Source: Glomus cerebriforme
Taxonomy: Eukaryota > Glomeromycota > Glomeromycetes > Glomerales > Glomeraceae
Reading direction: 5' to 3'
DNA: 10,180 bases
Assembly: GCA_003550305.1 (NCBI GenBank)
Contig: QKYT01001475.1
Coordinates: 1-10,180 of the forward strand
Position numbers and translations under genes: made by a program. Below are positions 1 through 7,616 of the stretch, in pieces. The notes below the pieces were generated by a model that saw nothing but the letters and a program-made list of their open reading frames with translations, made no database searches and had not been told where the DNA came from. Numbering within the stretch: position 1 is the stretch's first letter; every line of letters starts with the position of its first letter.

Positions 1-85
1 CAGAGGTTGAATGTTGCTTTTCAGAACTTGCACTCATTGTTATGATAATATTACGATCAGTAAACTGACTAAAAACTCGGTTTTT

Positions 86-118
86 TCGATTTTTAAATTT
101 TTTTTTTAAAAAAATCGA
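86..118. repeat. Small palindrome at outer tip of left arm
   Basis: TCGATTTTTAAA (86-97) is mirrored by TTTAAAAAAATCGA (105-118), giving a hairpin that differs only in T-run length. The right arm ends at the window edge inside the equivalent T9/A9 run. Only the inner half of this palindrome is therefore visible there. Confidence 0.5.
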
Positions 119-668
119 CATGGAACACTGTATGTTGTGACATATAATAAAATTTTTTAATTTTTCATAATAATTAGTATAACAAAAAAATCTGCGTAGT
201 TTTTAATTTTTTTTAAAAAAACAAATCTTTTTTTTTTATACGATAAACTAAGCCACTTAGAATTAAATTTGCAAAGTATACATTATAATTTCATAACAAT
301 AAAATGAAGCTGTTTACCAAATAAAAACCGCAGTAGCTCAGTTGGGGTAGGTGGCATATAAGCAGCAGTAAATCATGTGATTAATAATTTATTTTTTCTA
401 CAAAATTTTATTAATTTTGGTTACCTTTATAATGCCGGCCTGAATTACTTATACCATAATGCTCAAGTTGGTNAAATTTTACACGTAAAAAATATTTTTT
501 CTGTCGTATATACTATAATTCATTTCTTACCGCAGGATTACGCAACAAAAATTTGTCTTGCTGGCCAAATAATACTGCCATAATGCTCGGAATGAAGTGA
601 AATTTCTTTTAATGTATTATTTACTGTAATGATTAATGATATTCACACAATCCGGGATTAAATTCATT
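98..668 (+). repeat. Left arm of ~570-bp long inverted repeat
   Basis: This block is the reverse complement of 9612-10180. Similarity begins in the T/A run at 98-114 and ends after ATTCATT at about 668, where the arms diverge (AAATTATT here, TAAAAATC in the other arm). Aligned by hand, the arms differ by about seven substitutions, a 4-bp insertion here near 348 (GGGGTAGGTGGC against GGGGTGGC), a 5-bp insertion in the other arm near 277 (CTGTA), a 3-bp insertion here near 618, and homopolymer lengths. An N lies at 473. It includes a tRNA-like A-box segment and an internal repeat of CCATAATGCTC (454-464 and 578-588). A stop-free frame at 377-583 begins only at GTG and I do not consider it coding. 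The arm could be a terminal inverted repeat or one copy of a dispersed repeat family. Confidence 0.9.
327..347 (+). other. tRNA-like 5' segment with Pol III A-box (left arm)
   Basis: TAGCTCAGTTGG (334-345) fits the Pol III A-box / tRNA D-arm consensus, and the ACCGCAG before it resembles a tRNA acceptor 5' strand. I find no matching 3' acceptor strand and no convincing B-box downstream, so this is not a functional tRNA. It is best read as a tRNA-derived (SINE-like) head or tRNA relic inside the repeat. It points inward, toward the window centre. Confidence 0.45.
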
Positions 669-812
669 AAATTATTTGTTTAGTATAAAGTCTATGTAAT
701 TTATGTAAAATTAGAAGCTGCTAAAGAATTTGAACATTGGATAATAATAACAAACAGATTTGACATATATCTATCATTGATATTTGACTTTACATGATTT
801 AAATTATCTATT
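669..812. other. Protease 3' flank
   Basis: AT-rich non-coding DNA between the left inverted-repeat arm and the protease stop codon. It should contain the protease 3' UTR and polyadenylation site, but I see no canonical AATAAA on the minus strand, so no site is assigned. The gene ends only about 145 bp from the repeat boundary, so its transcript may run into the repeat. Confidence 0.4.
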
Positions 813-2712
813 TTATGGAGCAGGTATTTTCAAAAATGTATTAGGATTAGCACCATTAGTTAAAAGATTTTTAACAGCTAATGATACTAACGTATTCCTC
901 ATAGTTGAAGGTGTCTTATTTCCACTTTTACTAATAATTAAAGCGATAGCACCAGCAACATGGGGGCAAGCTTGACTTGTTCCTGATGAAATAGATAACG
1001 AATTGGTTTGACCAATACCTGCTGCAATAATATCTCTTCCTGGAGCATAAATGTCTACACAAGATCCAGAATTACTGGAACTTATAGCAGCATTCGAATT
1101 TTTTTCTGTGGATCCTACAACAATTGCTTGTGTGACTGATGATGGAGAAAAGCTACATGCATCACCATCATTGTCACCTGCTGATGCTACTACATGAATA
1201 CCAGCATTAATACTATCGCTCACTATTTTATTGATTGCATCAGAAAACCCAGCACTAAGTGACAGGCTATAAATAAATAAATAATTAAAAAATTAGTAAA
1301 CTATTATTAATAGAAAGGTTAAAAAAAAAAGACTTACTTAATAATGGTGTTTTTATTTGAACTATTTTGATGTTTGGTAATTACGAAAGATATTCCCGCT
1401 GTCACTGTTGCAGATGTACCTTGACCATTTTGATTTAATACTTTGACAGCGATGAGCTTTGTTTTCTTGGCAACCCCAAAGTTCTTACCACCAACCTTAA
1501 CAAAAGAAAAAGTAGTTTAATTAAAATGAGTATGAGAGATGAAATGATTTAATTTTCAAATAATGTTACTTACAATACCAGCAACATTAGTTCCGTGACT
1601 ACATGTAAAAAAAAAAAAAAAAAGAATAATTAAAAAATTTGAATTATATATATAAGGCCGGACAGAAAAAAATTTTTAGATTCTCATGACGTAAAATTTT
1701 GAAAATAACCCGGCCGGCCGGCTTATTTTTTTTATATATGTAAAAATTTTTTGGCTTTTTTATCTCATACTTAAAATCACGTGAAAAAAATTTTTTACTA
1801 TTAAAAATTTTTTCACGGCCGAGTCACGATTATCTAAATTTTTTTTTTTTGCCTGGCCTAAATATTTTAAACTTTTTGTTCTTTACTTACCCATGATCAT
1901 CGGTTGTTGAACAATTAGAACAGAAGGTACCTCCAAAACTTGCTCTTCCCTCAAATTCAACATTTTCAATAGCAATTCCACTAGAAAATAAATAAATGAA
2001 TGAATAAATAAATTTAAAAAAAAAAATTTCATAAAGAAATCTGCTGCGCCAAACAAAATCAATCCACTCACGTGTCAACTACGTAAATATTTGATTCGGA
2101 ACCAGCATTATTTGGGTAAGTATATTGTCCGTCTAATGGGTAATTGTTTTGATCGATACGATCAAGATTCTATCATCAAAATGATTTTATTAATTTAAAA
2201 TCTTTTAAAATTTTTTCTTTATATAAAATTATACTTACATAAGGTGCACTGCTTTGAGTGGTCCTTTTTTCTAAATTAGTCCTTTTAAGGATATTAGGAC
2301 GAATGGGGGAATTAGCTTCTACTGGAACGACTTTCTCAACAAAATCAACGTCCGATCTCTTTTTTAAAACCTGTTCAACGAAATTACTATCAAAGAATCC
2401 AGTATAAATGCTAAAGGATCCATCAAAAGAAAGATCTATTATAATATTTTTATCATTTTCCAGATCATCGAATACACCTGGTTGAAGCTTTACTATTTGA
2501 CGACCTAGACATTCTACAAGCAATAAAATTTGATCTATTAAATTTAATACGTTGTCTAAAAGACTTGGAGGTTTAAGAAAAACCACATATTGTTCTGGTG
2601 CTGAATTAGAAGGTGGTGGTATATCTGGACATAGTAAGTCAGCCTTAGTAGATGATAATAAAATTGTAGAAAGAATTAATAAGAGAAAAATTAGGGAACG
2701 TGGAAAATTCAT
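813..2712 (-). CDS. Secreted subtilisin-like serine protease (S8), six exons
   Basis: Predicted secreted endopeptidase of the subtilase/proteinase K type. Exons on the minus strand: 2239-2712, 2072-2169, 1891-1980, 1574-1598, 1338-1495 and 813-1266. They total 1299 nt and encode 432 aa. All introns are GT-AG (69, 91, 292, 78 and 71 nt) and all phases join cleanly. Residues 1-24 are a signal peptide ending STKA. Residues about 40-130 resemble an I9 inhibitor propeptide ([23 protein letters not shown]). The mature domain has Asp190 (YVVDTGI), His222 (GHGTNVAG) and Ser379 ([12 protein letters not shown]). Gly231-Val247 ([17 protein letters not shown]) is typical of the family. The oxyanion Asn position is Asp313 (ASAGDND), encoded GAC. 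The length suits the family. The ATG at 2710-2712 is chosen because the signal peptide follows directly. Intron 3 carries a MITE. Natural substrate unknown. Confidence 0.93.
1656..1858. mobile_element. 203-bp MITE, PIF/Harbinger-like, inside intron 3
   Basis: The element is flanked by TAA direct repeats (1653-1655 and 1859-1861). Its ends are inverted repeats: left 1656-1690 starts GGCCGGACAG, and right 1823-1858 starts GGCCAGGCAA on the opposite strand. By hand they match over about 35 bp with some eight mismatches and one gap in an A run, and share AGAT, TC and TGAC at the inner end. A TWA target duplication with G-rich termini is the known habit of PIF/Harbinger elements, and that family assignment is inferred. 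It has no coding capacity. A CCGGCCGGCCGG block lies near 1711-1722. Excision would restore a normal-length intron. Confidence 0.75.
1781..1816. repeat. Internal hairpin in the MITE
   Basis: GTGAAAAAAATTTTTT (1781-1796) faces AAAAATTTTTTCAC (1803-1816) across a 6-nt loop, giving a stem of about 14 bp. Foldback potential of this kind is common in MITEs. Confidence 0.6.
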
Positions 2713-2910
2713 TTTTAATTAATTTCCAAAGAGAGTATTTAAAATAAATGAAGGAATTGACATTAATTTCTAACTACCAAAAGGAGGAAAATTAATGAAG
2801 TTGGAAATTAAAATGAGAGGAGAATAAAAGGAATGAATTATAATAAGAAATGAAAAGGGAAAGGGGAAAAAATGAATGTAGGATGGAGAGAATGAAAAAA
2901 GATGGGGTAA
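2713..2910 (-). promoter_or_regulatory. Presumed protease promoter and 5' UTR
   Basis: Read on the minus strand, the 200 bp upstream of the protease ATG is strongly pyrimidine-rich (2766-2907, many CTTTCC/TCTCC runs). This contrasts with the plain A/T composition around it. An ATTTTAAATA stretch (about 2736-2745) lies 25-35 nt before the ATG and could act as a TATA-like or start-proximal element. CT-rich tracts are common in fungal core promoters. Assignment is by position and composition only. Confidence 0.35.
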
Positions 2911-4025
2911 TTATATTTAAATAAAAACCAACTGATTTCGATTCCCAGACGTAATATTTACGTATGTTTATTTTAACAATGTCTGTGTAAATTACCGTTC
3001 TGCATTAAATAAATGCGGTAAACTTCTATCGTATACGAAGTTGCATATAAAGTTGCATACATTTTTCAAATTTAGAAACTACAACCCTTGGTAGTGGGTT
3101 GGTGTTAGAATAAACAGTTAGCGATCGGAATATTTACGATTCAATTGGACTTTAGATGGATGGAACCAAATTACTTCTATTTTTGGATTGATCTAAAGAT
3201 TATTGAGAATTTACATAAATGTCTAGTCTTTAAACAGATTTTACTCTTTTATTCCGAAATGCGGTTCTTTCATTATCAAAATAATTTATGATAATTTACT
3301 TATTATATTAAGGAAACTTGTCGAAGAAAGTAGTACCAATATAAATAATCTTTTTTTTTTTAAAAAAAAACCCGCAAGATTTTATGCAAAATAAATACCA
3401 ATTGATCTCTTTTTCATGCTGGATTTTCTATATTTATTTATAGTCTAGACTTAAAAGTGCCTTTGTAACCATACGTTGGTAGCTCTATTTATTTTCCTAT
3501 GATTTAATACTGCAGTTGTTAATTAAATGATTTGTTATACAAACCTTAAATGGGAGAAATTGAGAAAAAATGATTTGATTGAAAAGAACCCACGCGGCGT
3601 ATTACAAGGTACAAAATTTAATTAACAATATTCAATTTAGAACTCTTCTCAAAATCTTTGATAAAAATTGAACGTCATAAAAAAAAAAATTTCCTAGTTT
3701 GAAATTGAAAACCAAATAAAATGAATTTTTTTGTTGATTACGAATTTTACACAACGTAATTTGACTTTTCCTTCTCACCAAATAAAAACTTTTAATATTA
3801 ATAATTTTTTTTTAAAAAAAAAAATGCAAAAACAATGAATTTGAAAATGGAAATTTTCAATTGAATTAAATTCCGAAAAATCCGTTGTGGAACTTGGAAA
3901 CATGCAATATTTCGTCAGAAGGCACGTGACAACGATAATAGACGTTCCTTTTAGAATTATTTGGGAATTTAAATGTATCGATATTTTTATTAATATTTTA
4001 ATAATATTTAATAATACCATGCTGA
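2911..4025. other. Non-coding AT-rich region
   Basis: No supportable gene on either strand. Frames open here (for example 3775-4065 minus and 3887-4072 plus) are low-complexity Ile/Leu/Phe/Asn-rich readings of A/T sequence and overlap each other. Visible structure: a direct repeat AGTTGCATA (3040-3048 and 3052-3060), and T-run/A-run junctions near 3351-3370 and 3808-3823 like those at the inverted-repeat ends. Confidence 0.5.
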
Positions 4026-4163
4026 TGGAACGAACTAATAACAAGAATATTATTAGAAAAATCAACGATTAAAAATAATCAATTAATAATTCATGAGTGT
4101 ATTAAAGGTATATTTAACAAAAAACTTTTGGAAATTGAAAGTCATAAAGAAATCAGAAAAGAG

Positions 4164-4487
4164 ATGGAGATATTAATAGAAGGAATTGCGATAGGGACGA
4201 AAGGAAAAATATGGAACAATAGATGTGATCAAATAAATAAAATAGAAAAATACATAGATAACAAAAAAGAATTAATTAAAAATAAAAAGGGGAATAAGGG
4301 AAAGGATAAAAAGATTAGAACAAAATCAATAGAACAAATTGAAGAGGAGGATCATTTATATAAATTAGCTAAAAATAATTTAGATAGAATTAATAAGAAA
4401 TTAATGTCTAGAGTAAAAGTCATAACCAATCCCTACCACCTAAGTTTCATTACTTATACTTTTTATAAGAAAATAATTAATAATTAA
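4164..4487 (+). CDS. Small Lys-rich ORF, unknown function
   Basis: The first in-frame ATG at 4164 gives 107 aa. The same frame is open back to 4026 without an earlier ATG. The product is very rich in Lys, Ile, Asn and Glu, with no signal peptide or membrane segment. It starts MEILIEGIAIGTKGKIWNNR, continues with a Cys and an I-x-x-I-E pattern, then a lysine-rich stretch. The IW-x-x-RC-x-x-I-x-x-IE pattern followed by a basic tail reminds me of the C-terminal ends of reverse-transcriptase-like proteins multiplied in mycorrhizal fungi, but that is from memory and weak. It may be the tail of a decayed retroelement or a chance ORF. No domain, neighbour or regulatory site supports expression. Confidence 0.3.
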   Translation: MEILIEGIAIGTKGKIWNNRCDQINKIEKYIDNKKELIKNKKGNKGKDKKIRTKSIEQIEEEDHLYKLAKNNLDRINKKLMSRVKVITNPYHLSFITYTFYKKIINN

Positions 4488-5125
4488 TAAATGTTAAATA
4501 AGGAAAGAATAAATGTTATGGTATATGTATACATTTAGTGAAATAACAATATTTTATTTATAATTAAAATATTGACTCGGATTTGGGAGTACTGTATGTT
4601 ACTGTACATTGTGATTTGTGAGGGTTATAAAAAGGATAAAGTAATTAAAATTTATATATTGCAGAGAAACTTATGGTATTTTCTTTGTATAACTTTGAAA
4701 TATTACGAGATCGGAATTAACTACATTAATTATTTTTAATTAGAAAAAAATAAATTTAAATGATCTTGTGAATAGATAAAATCCGCAAATTATATTTACT
4801 TAATAAAAAAAAGTATAAAGGAAGAAAATTCGCGATTTAATTAATCATAAATTTTTGTATTTTCCAATATCATAAATCCACCATTTTCGCCTTTAATTTT
4901 GTGTTCATATTAATACATTCGTGAAACGTTGACTTTTTGGGAAGCGCAGTAATAGAAAGTATATCAAATTATATTTCTAAAATAATTTATCTCGCTTTAT
5001 ATTATATTATTATATAAATAAAAATTTTAAAATAGCTTAAATTATAAGAACCTAACTTACAGTAATAAATTATCTGTTATGATAAATATATAGACTAATA
5101 ATAAAAATGAAATAAATCTTTATAC
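4488..5125. other. Non-coding AT-rich region
   Basis: Between the Lys-rich ORF and the last recognisable exon of the kinase relic I see no gene, RNA or clear repeat. Further 3' exons of the relic may lie here but are too short and A/T-rich to define. Confidence 0.5.
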
Positions 5126-6563
5126 CTAAACCCATTTTCATTGTCGTTATAATTCTGGTTCAAATCTACAAATAAAATAAATCATTAATAATTTTAAAAA
5201 GTATATTTAGGCCAAATAAATAAATTTTTTTTTGTTTTTCATAAACAAACAACCCGGTATTTTACGAGAATATTATATCGTGAAATATAACTGCTATTAA
5301 TTAATTAAATGATCTATAGATAACTTACCATCTAAAGAAAAATCATATGTTTGGATGATATATCCACTACCTGAAATAATTTTTTATTGATGCATACATA
5401 TTATACCTTCCATTTCTTCATCAATATTAATTTCAGGTTTGATTTGAATTTTGGATATGGTTGCTGGTCTTGAAACGATAGTTTCAACGATTTCAAGAGT
5501 CTGTCCTCCTTGCTGTAGTTTAATCTTTTTTAGTGATTTTCACTGTAGTTGTTGTCGTAGTTGTATCTTTGGTATCTTTTCCGATATCAGATGTAATCTA
5601 TTGATACAAATTGGTACTCGCAATTGCTGCAATAAATTTTGTGTTACAAATTTTGTTCCATGAAATTTTGTTAATGAGGTCAGTTATAGGGTCACAGCAG
5701 AATCTAATGGTTTTTTTTCGGGCTGAATATATAACGCAAAATTAATTTCTTGCCCTTGCTTCACTTCATCCAATTCTGAGGATGGAAGTTCTTGGATCCT
5801 TTCAACTGTGGTAAAAGTATATTAATTTTTAATTTTAAGTAAATAAATTTCAAATTGACATTTCATGTACCTGGAAAATCTGTGGGATTAGGTTATGATT
5901 CAGATATTTTAGTATGATTTTCGAATAAATCAAATGGAGGTATATTAATAATATAGTGTCTTGGATTTGTCTAAAAAAAAAGAATTTACATAATAAATAC
6001 ATACTCTGGTATAATCCTATTTGGTGAAAAAAAAAAAATTGAATGAAGCTGTAATAGATTTACATAGTTCTCTCATTTCTTCAAATAATTTTGGTAAGAG
6101 AGAAGAATCAGGTCTTTGTGGAATTCCAACATTGTTACTTAAGCAAGATTTATATCGTATATCGTGACAATCATAGGATCATTTGAAGTAAATTCCCACA
6201 TTATCATACTTATACTATATACTTCTGATTGCTTTGTACAGTATATGGTTTACGTCTTAGGACTTCGGGAACAATATAAGGTATAACTCCTTACTTGAAT
6301 GTTATTTAAAACCTTTTAATATATTAAAAATATAAATTTATTAATTATGGTAATTTTAAAGCAATATTAATTTTTGTCATATTTAATAATAAGTTCCAAG
6401 ATCCAGAATAAAATGTTGAAAATCTTCCACTTGTTAACATTTTTGTATTTCCCAAATTTGAAAATAATATCCATTCAATAAAATCATCACAATATTTTGC
6501 ATGTTGAGTTTTCTTAATAAATTCATCTAAATTAGGATTTCCACTTGTATCAATTAATTCATT
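5126..6563 (-). pseudogene. Decayed protein kinase (mycorrhizal-fungus TKL-like), core deleted
   Basis: The kinase blocks appear in order on the minus strand. 6345-6563 has SGNPNLDEFIKKTQ, FIEWI, a damaged P-loop (SGRFSTFYSGSW) and the VAIK-like IALKLP, then stops at TAA. 6240-6290 reads GVIPYIVPEVLRRKPYT, the APE region with Ala changed to Val. After a frameshift, 6139-6237 reads QSEVYSISMIMWEFTSN and stops. 6110-6115 opens RPDSSLLPKLFEEM, the C-lobe end. The catalytic loop (HRD) and DFG segment that belong between IALK and GVIPY are absent. Downstream exon-like blocks at 5871-5970 (in-frame TAA 5893-5895), 5407-5805 (two frameshifts and a TAG), 5329-5370 and 5126-5165 keep GT-AG junctions and form a C-terminal region I do not recognise. 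It cannot encode an active kinase. Confidence 0.82.
5407..5805 (-). pseudogene. C-terminal exon of the kinase relic, frameshifted
   Basis: The exon follows a 65-nt intron (5806-5870) and joins in phase to the block above it: FP, then VERIQELPSSELDEVKQGQE. The frame breaks near 5688, where one C appears to be missing from a C run, and continues as PITDLINKISWNKIC. A TAG follows TNLYQ, then a Thr/Lys/Asp-rich stretch, then a second shift in an A run that leads into LQQGGQTLEIVETIVSRPAT. A donor-like GTATAA follows at 5401-5406, with a very short 36-nt candidate intron. It has the composition of a real exon, but its family is not recognised. Confidence 0.6.
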
Positions 6564-7498
6564 TTTCCTTGAATGAAAGTCTTATTTTGGTATTGTAGCG
6601 AAAAAGTTCTTTTTCTACAAAATTGACTTGGAAAGCTTATTATTATTTCGCTAATGAATCCATTGTTTTCGAGTCCAACTTTGTATACAGTATATATAAG
6701 TCATTTTACCATATTGGTCGATCAAACTAGAAATTGTTATACAGATGATGATTGACTAGTGTATGAAGTGCTGTTCTAATTAAAAACCCCAGGCGGATGC
6801 ATCCAGGGTTAGTACCTGCCTAGATCAAAACTTTCTACTCGGGATGGTTATTATCACTGACCGACATCATATTCAAGTTGGCTGAATTTTCAAAATAATT
6901 TTGAGCAAAATTTTCAAACATTTAATTGTCCGAAGCATAGAGGAGGACCTTTACTTCTAGACAATTCATAATGCAAATGTCGTTCTGTCTGTCCGCCTGA
7001 TCGACCAATGATATTTTGTTTACGTCATTGATATTTATCACGTGCTACAACTTTCGCATTTTTGATCAACCACGTGTATTATCATCATCATGTAATTAAA
7101 AAACTTTTTGGTTTAATTAATTTAATTTAATAAAAGTTTTTTTAATAACTATACTTTTTTTTAAATCACTTTTTAAATCATCTTTTTTAAAGTATTTAAA
7201 TTAAATAAACTATATCGCGATCATATATTGGTTAAAAGCATTAACTGTTACAAAAAAATCTCTTAATTTACTCTCTCCAGATATATTTTACTTCTACTTA
7301 TATATTCATCCAGCTTACAAACACAAAAATATACACATAAAAAAAAATTAGTATTTAAACTATTTTATCAACGTACTGTATATAACTCTAAATACATGTT
7401 TCCTAGTTTAGTTGAAAAATGCGTTAAAAAACACAAAAAACACAAATAAGAGAATTACAAATTATTGTGCTAATAATATCACAGATATCAAATAATGA
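6564..7498. other. Non-coding region with palindrome and paired CACGTG sites
   Basis: No gene is supported. The stretch 6785-7080 is less A/T-rich than its surroundings and resembles a dispersed-repeat fragment (CTGTCTGTCCGCC near 6984). It contains the perfect palindrome GGATGCATCC (6795-6804), flanked by AACCC (6785-6789) and GGGTT (6806-6810). It also has two CACGTG E-box sequences (7039-7044 and 7071-7076). From 7080 to 7498 the DNA is featureless A/T. Confidence 0.45.
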
Positions 7499-7538
7499 TT
7501 GGATGGGATTTAGTCACGCAGTGGCTAAATCCGTCCAA
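7499..7538. repeat. 40-nt near-perfect hairpin
   Basis: GGATTTAG (7506-7513) pairs with CTAAATCC (7525-7532). CAC (7515-7517) pairs with GTG (7521-7523) around a GCA loop, and T7514 and G7524 can form a wobble pair. TTGGA (7499-7503) pairs with TCCAA (7534-7538) across a small bulge. The stem is about 17 bp with a 3-nt loop. A related direct copy, GGATTTAATCAAGCAATCGG, starts at 7787. It could be a transposon terminus, a small structured RNA or a foldback relic. Confidence 0.65.
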
Positions 7539-7561
7539 CCAGATTGTAGCATTTGAACAAT

Positions 7562-7616
7562 ATATCAAAAAAAGCACAGCAGTTGAATAGTAAAATAATA
7601 GCTGATTTTTTGATAT
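7562..7616. repeat. 11-bp inverted repeat
   Basis: ATATCAAAAAA (7562-7572) and TTTTTTGATAT (7606-7616) are perfect inverted copies separated by 33 nt. They lie 24 nt after the 40-nt hairpin and may belong to the same element. A chance A/T origin cannot be excluded. Confidence 0.4.

Larger units (their letters stand above)
1599..1890 (-). other. Intron 3 of the protease, enlarged by an insertion
   Basis: The donor GTAAGTAAAG (1881-1890) and the acceptor TAG at 1599-1601 bound a 292-nt intron, three to four times longer than the other four (69-91 nt). Removing the MITE and one copy of its 3-bp target duplication leaves 86 nt, which matches the rest of the gene. A run of about 17 A on the plus strand (T on the sense strand) lies just before the acceptor and may serve as the polypyrimidine tract. 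Confidence 0.85.

Noticed and set aside
377..583. 68-codon open frame in the left arm, repeated as 9694-9900 in the right arm
   Set aside because: It starts at GTG with no ATG, is the same sequence twice because of the inverted repeat, contains the N, and both substitutions between the copies change the residue. Nothing suggests a protein.
784..975. 63-codon frame on the plus strand
   Set aside because: It lies antisense to the last exon of the protease, whose reading frame carries clear S8 motifs.
1883..2078. Two overlapping minus-strand frames across the Asp/His region
   Set aside because: They read through intron 2 of the protease. The spliced exons 2 and 3 explain the conserved residues (VVDTGI, FCSNC) without them.
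2937..2952. TTTCGATTCCC resembling a Pol III B-box
   Set aside because: No A-box or cloverleaf can be built around it, so no tRNA gene is called.
3775..4072. Open frames on both strands (3775-4065 minus, 3887-4072 plus)
   Set aside because: They overlap each other on opposite strands, are low-complexity A/T translations, and show no motif. The plus-strand one is kept only as a possible upstream piece of the Lys-rich ORF.
5451..5663. 70-codon Cys-rich plus-strand frame
   Set aside because: Antisense to the C-terminal exon of the kinase relic. The cysteines come from ACA/GCA-rich Thr/Gln coding on the other strand.
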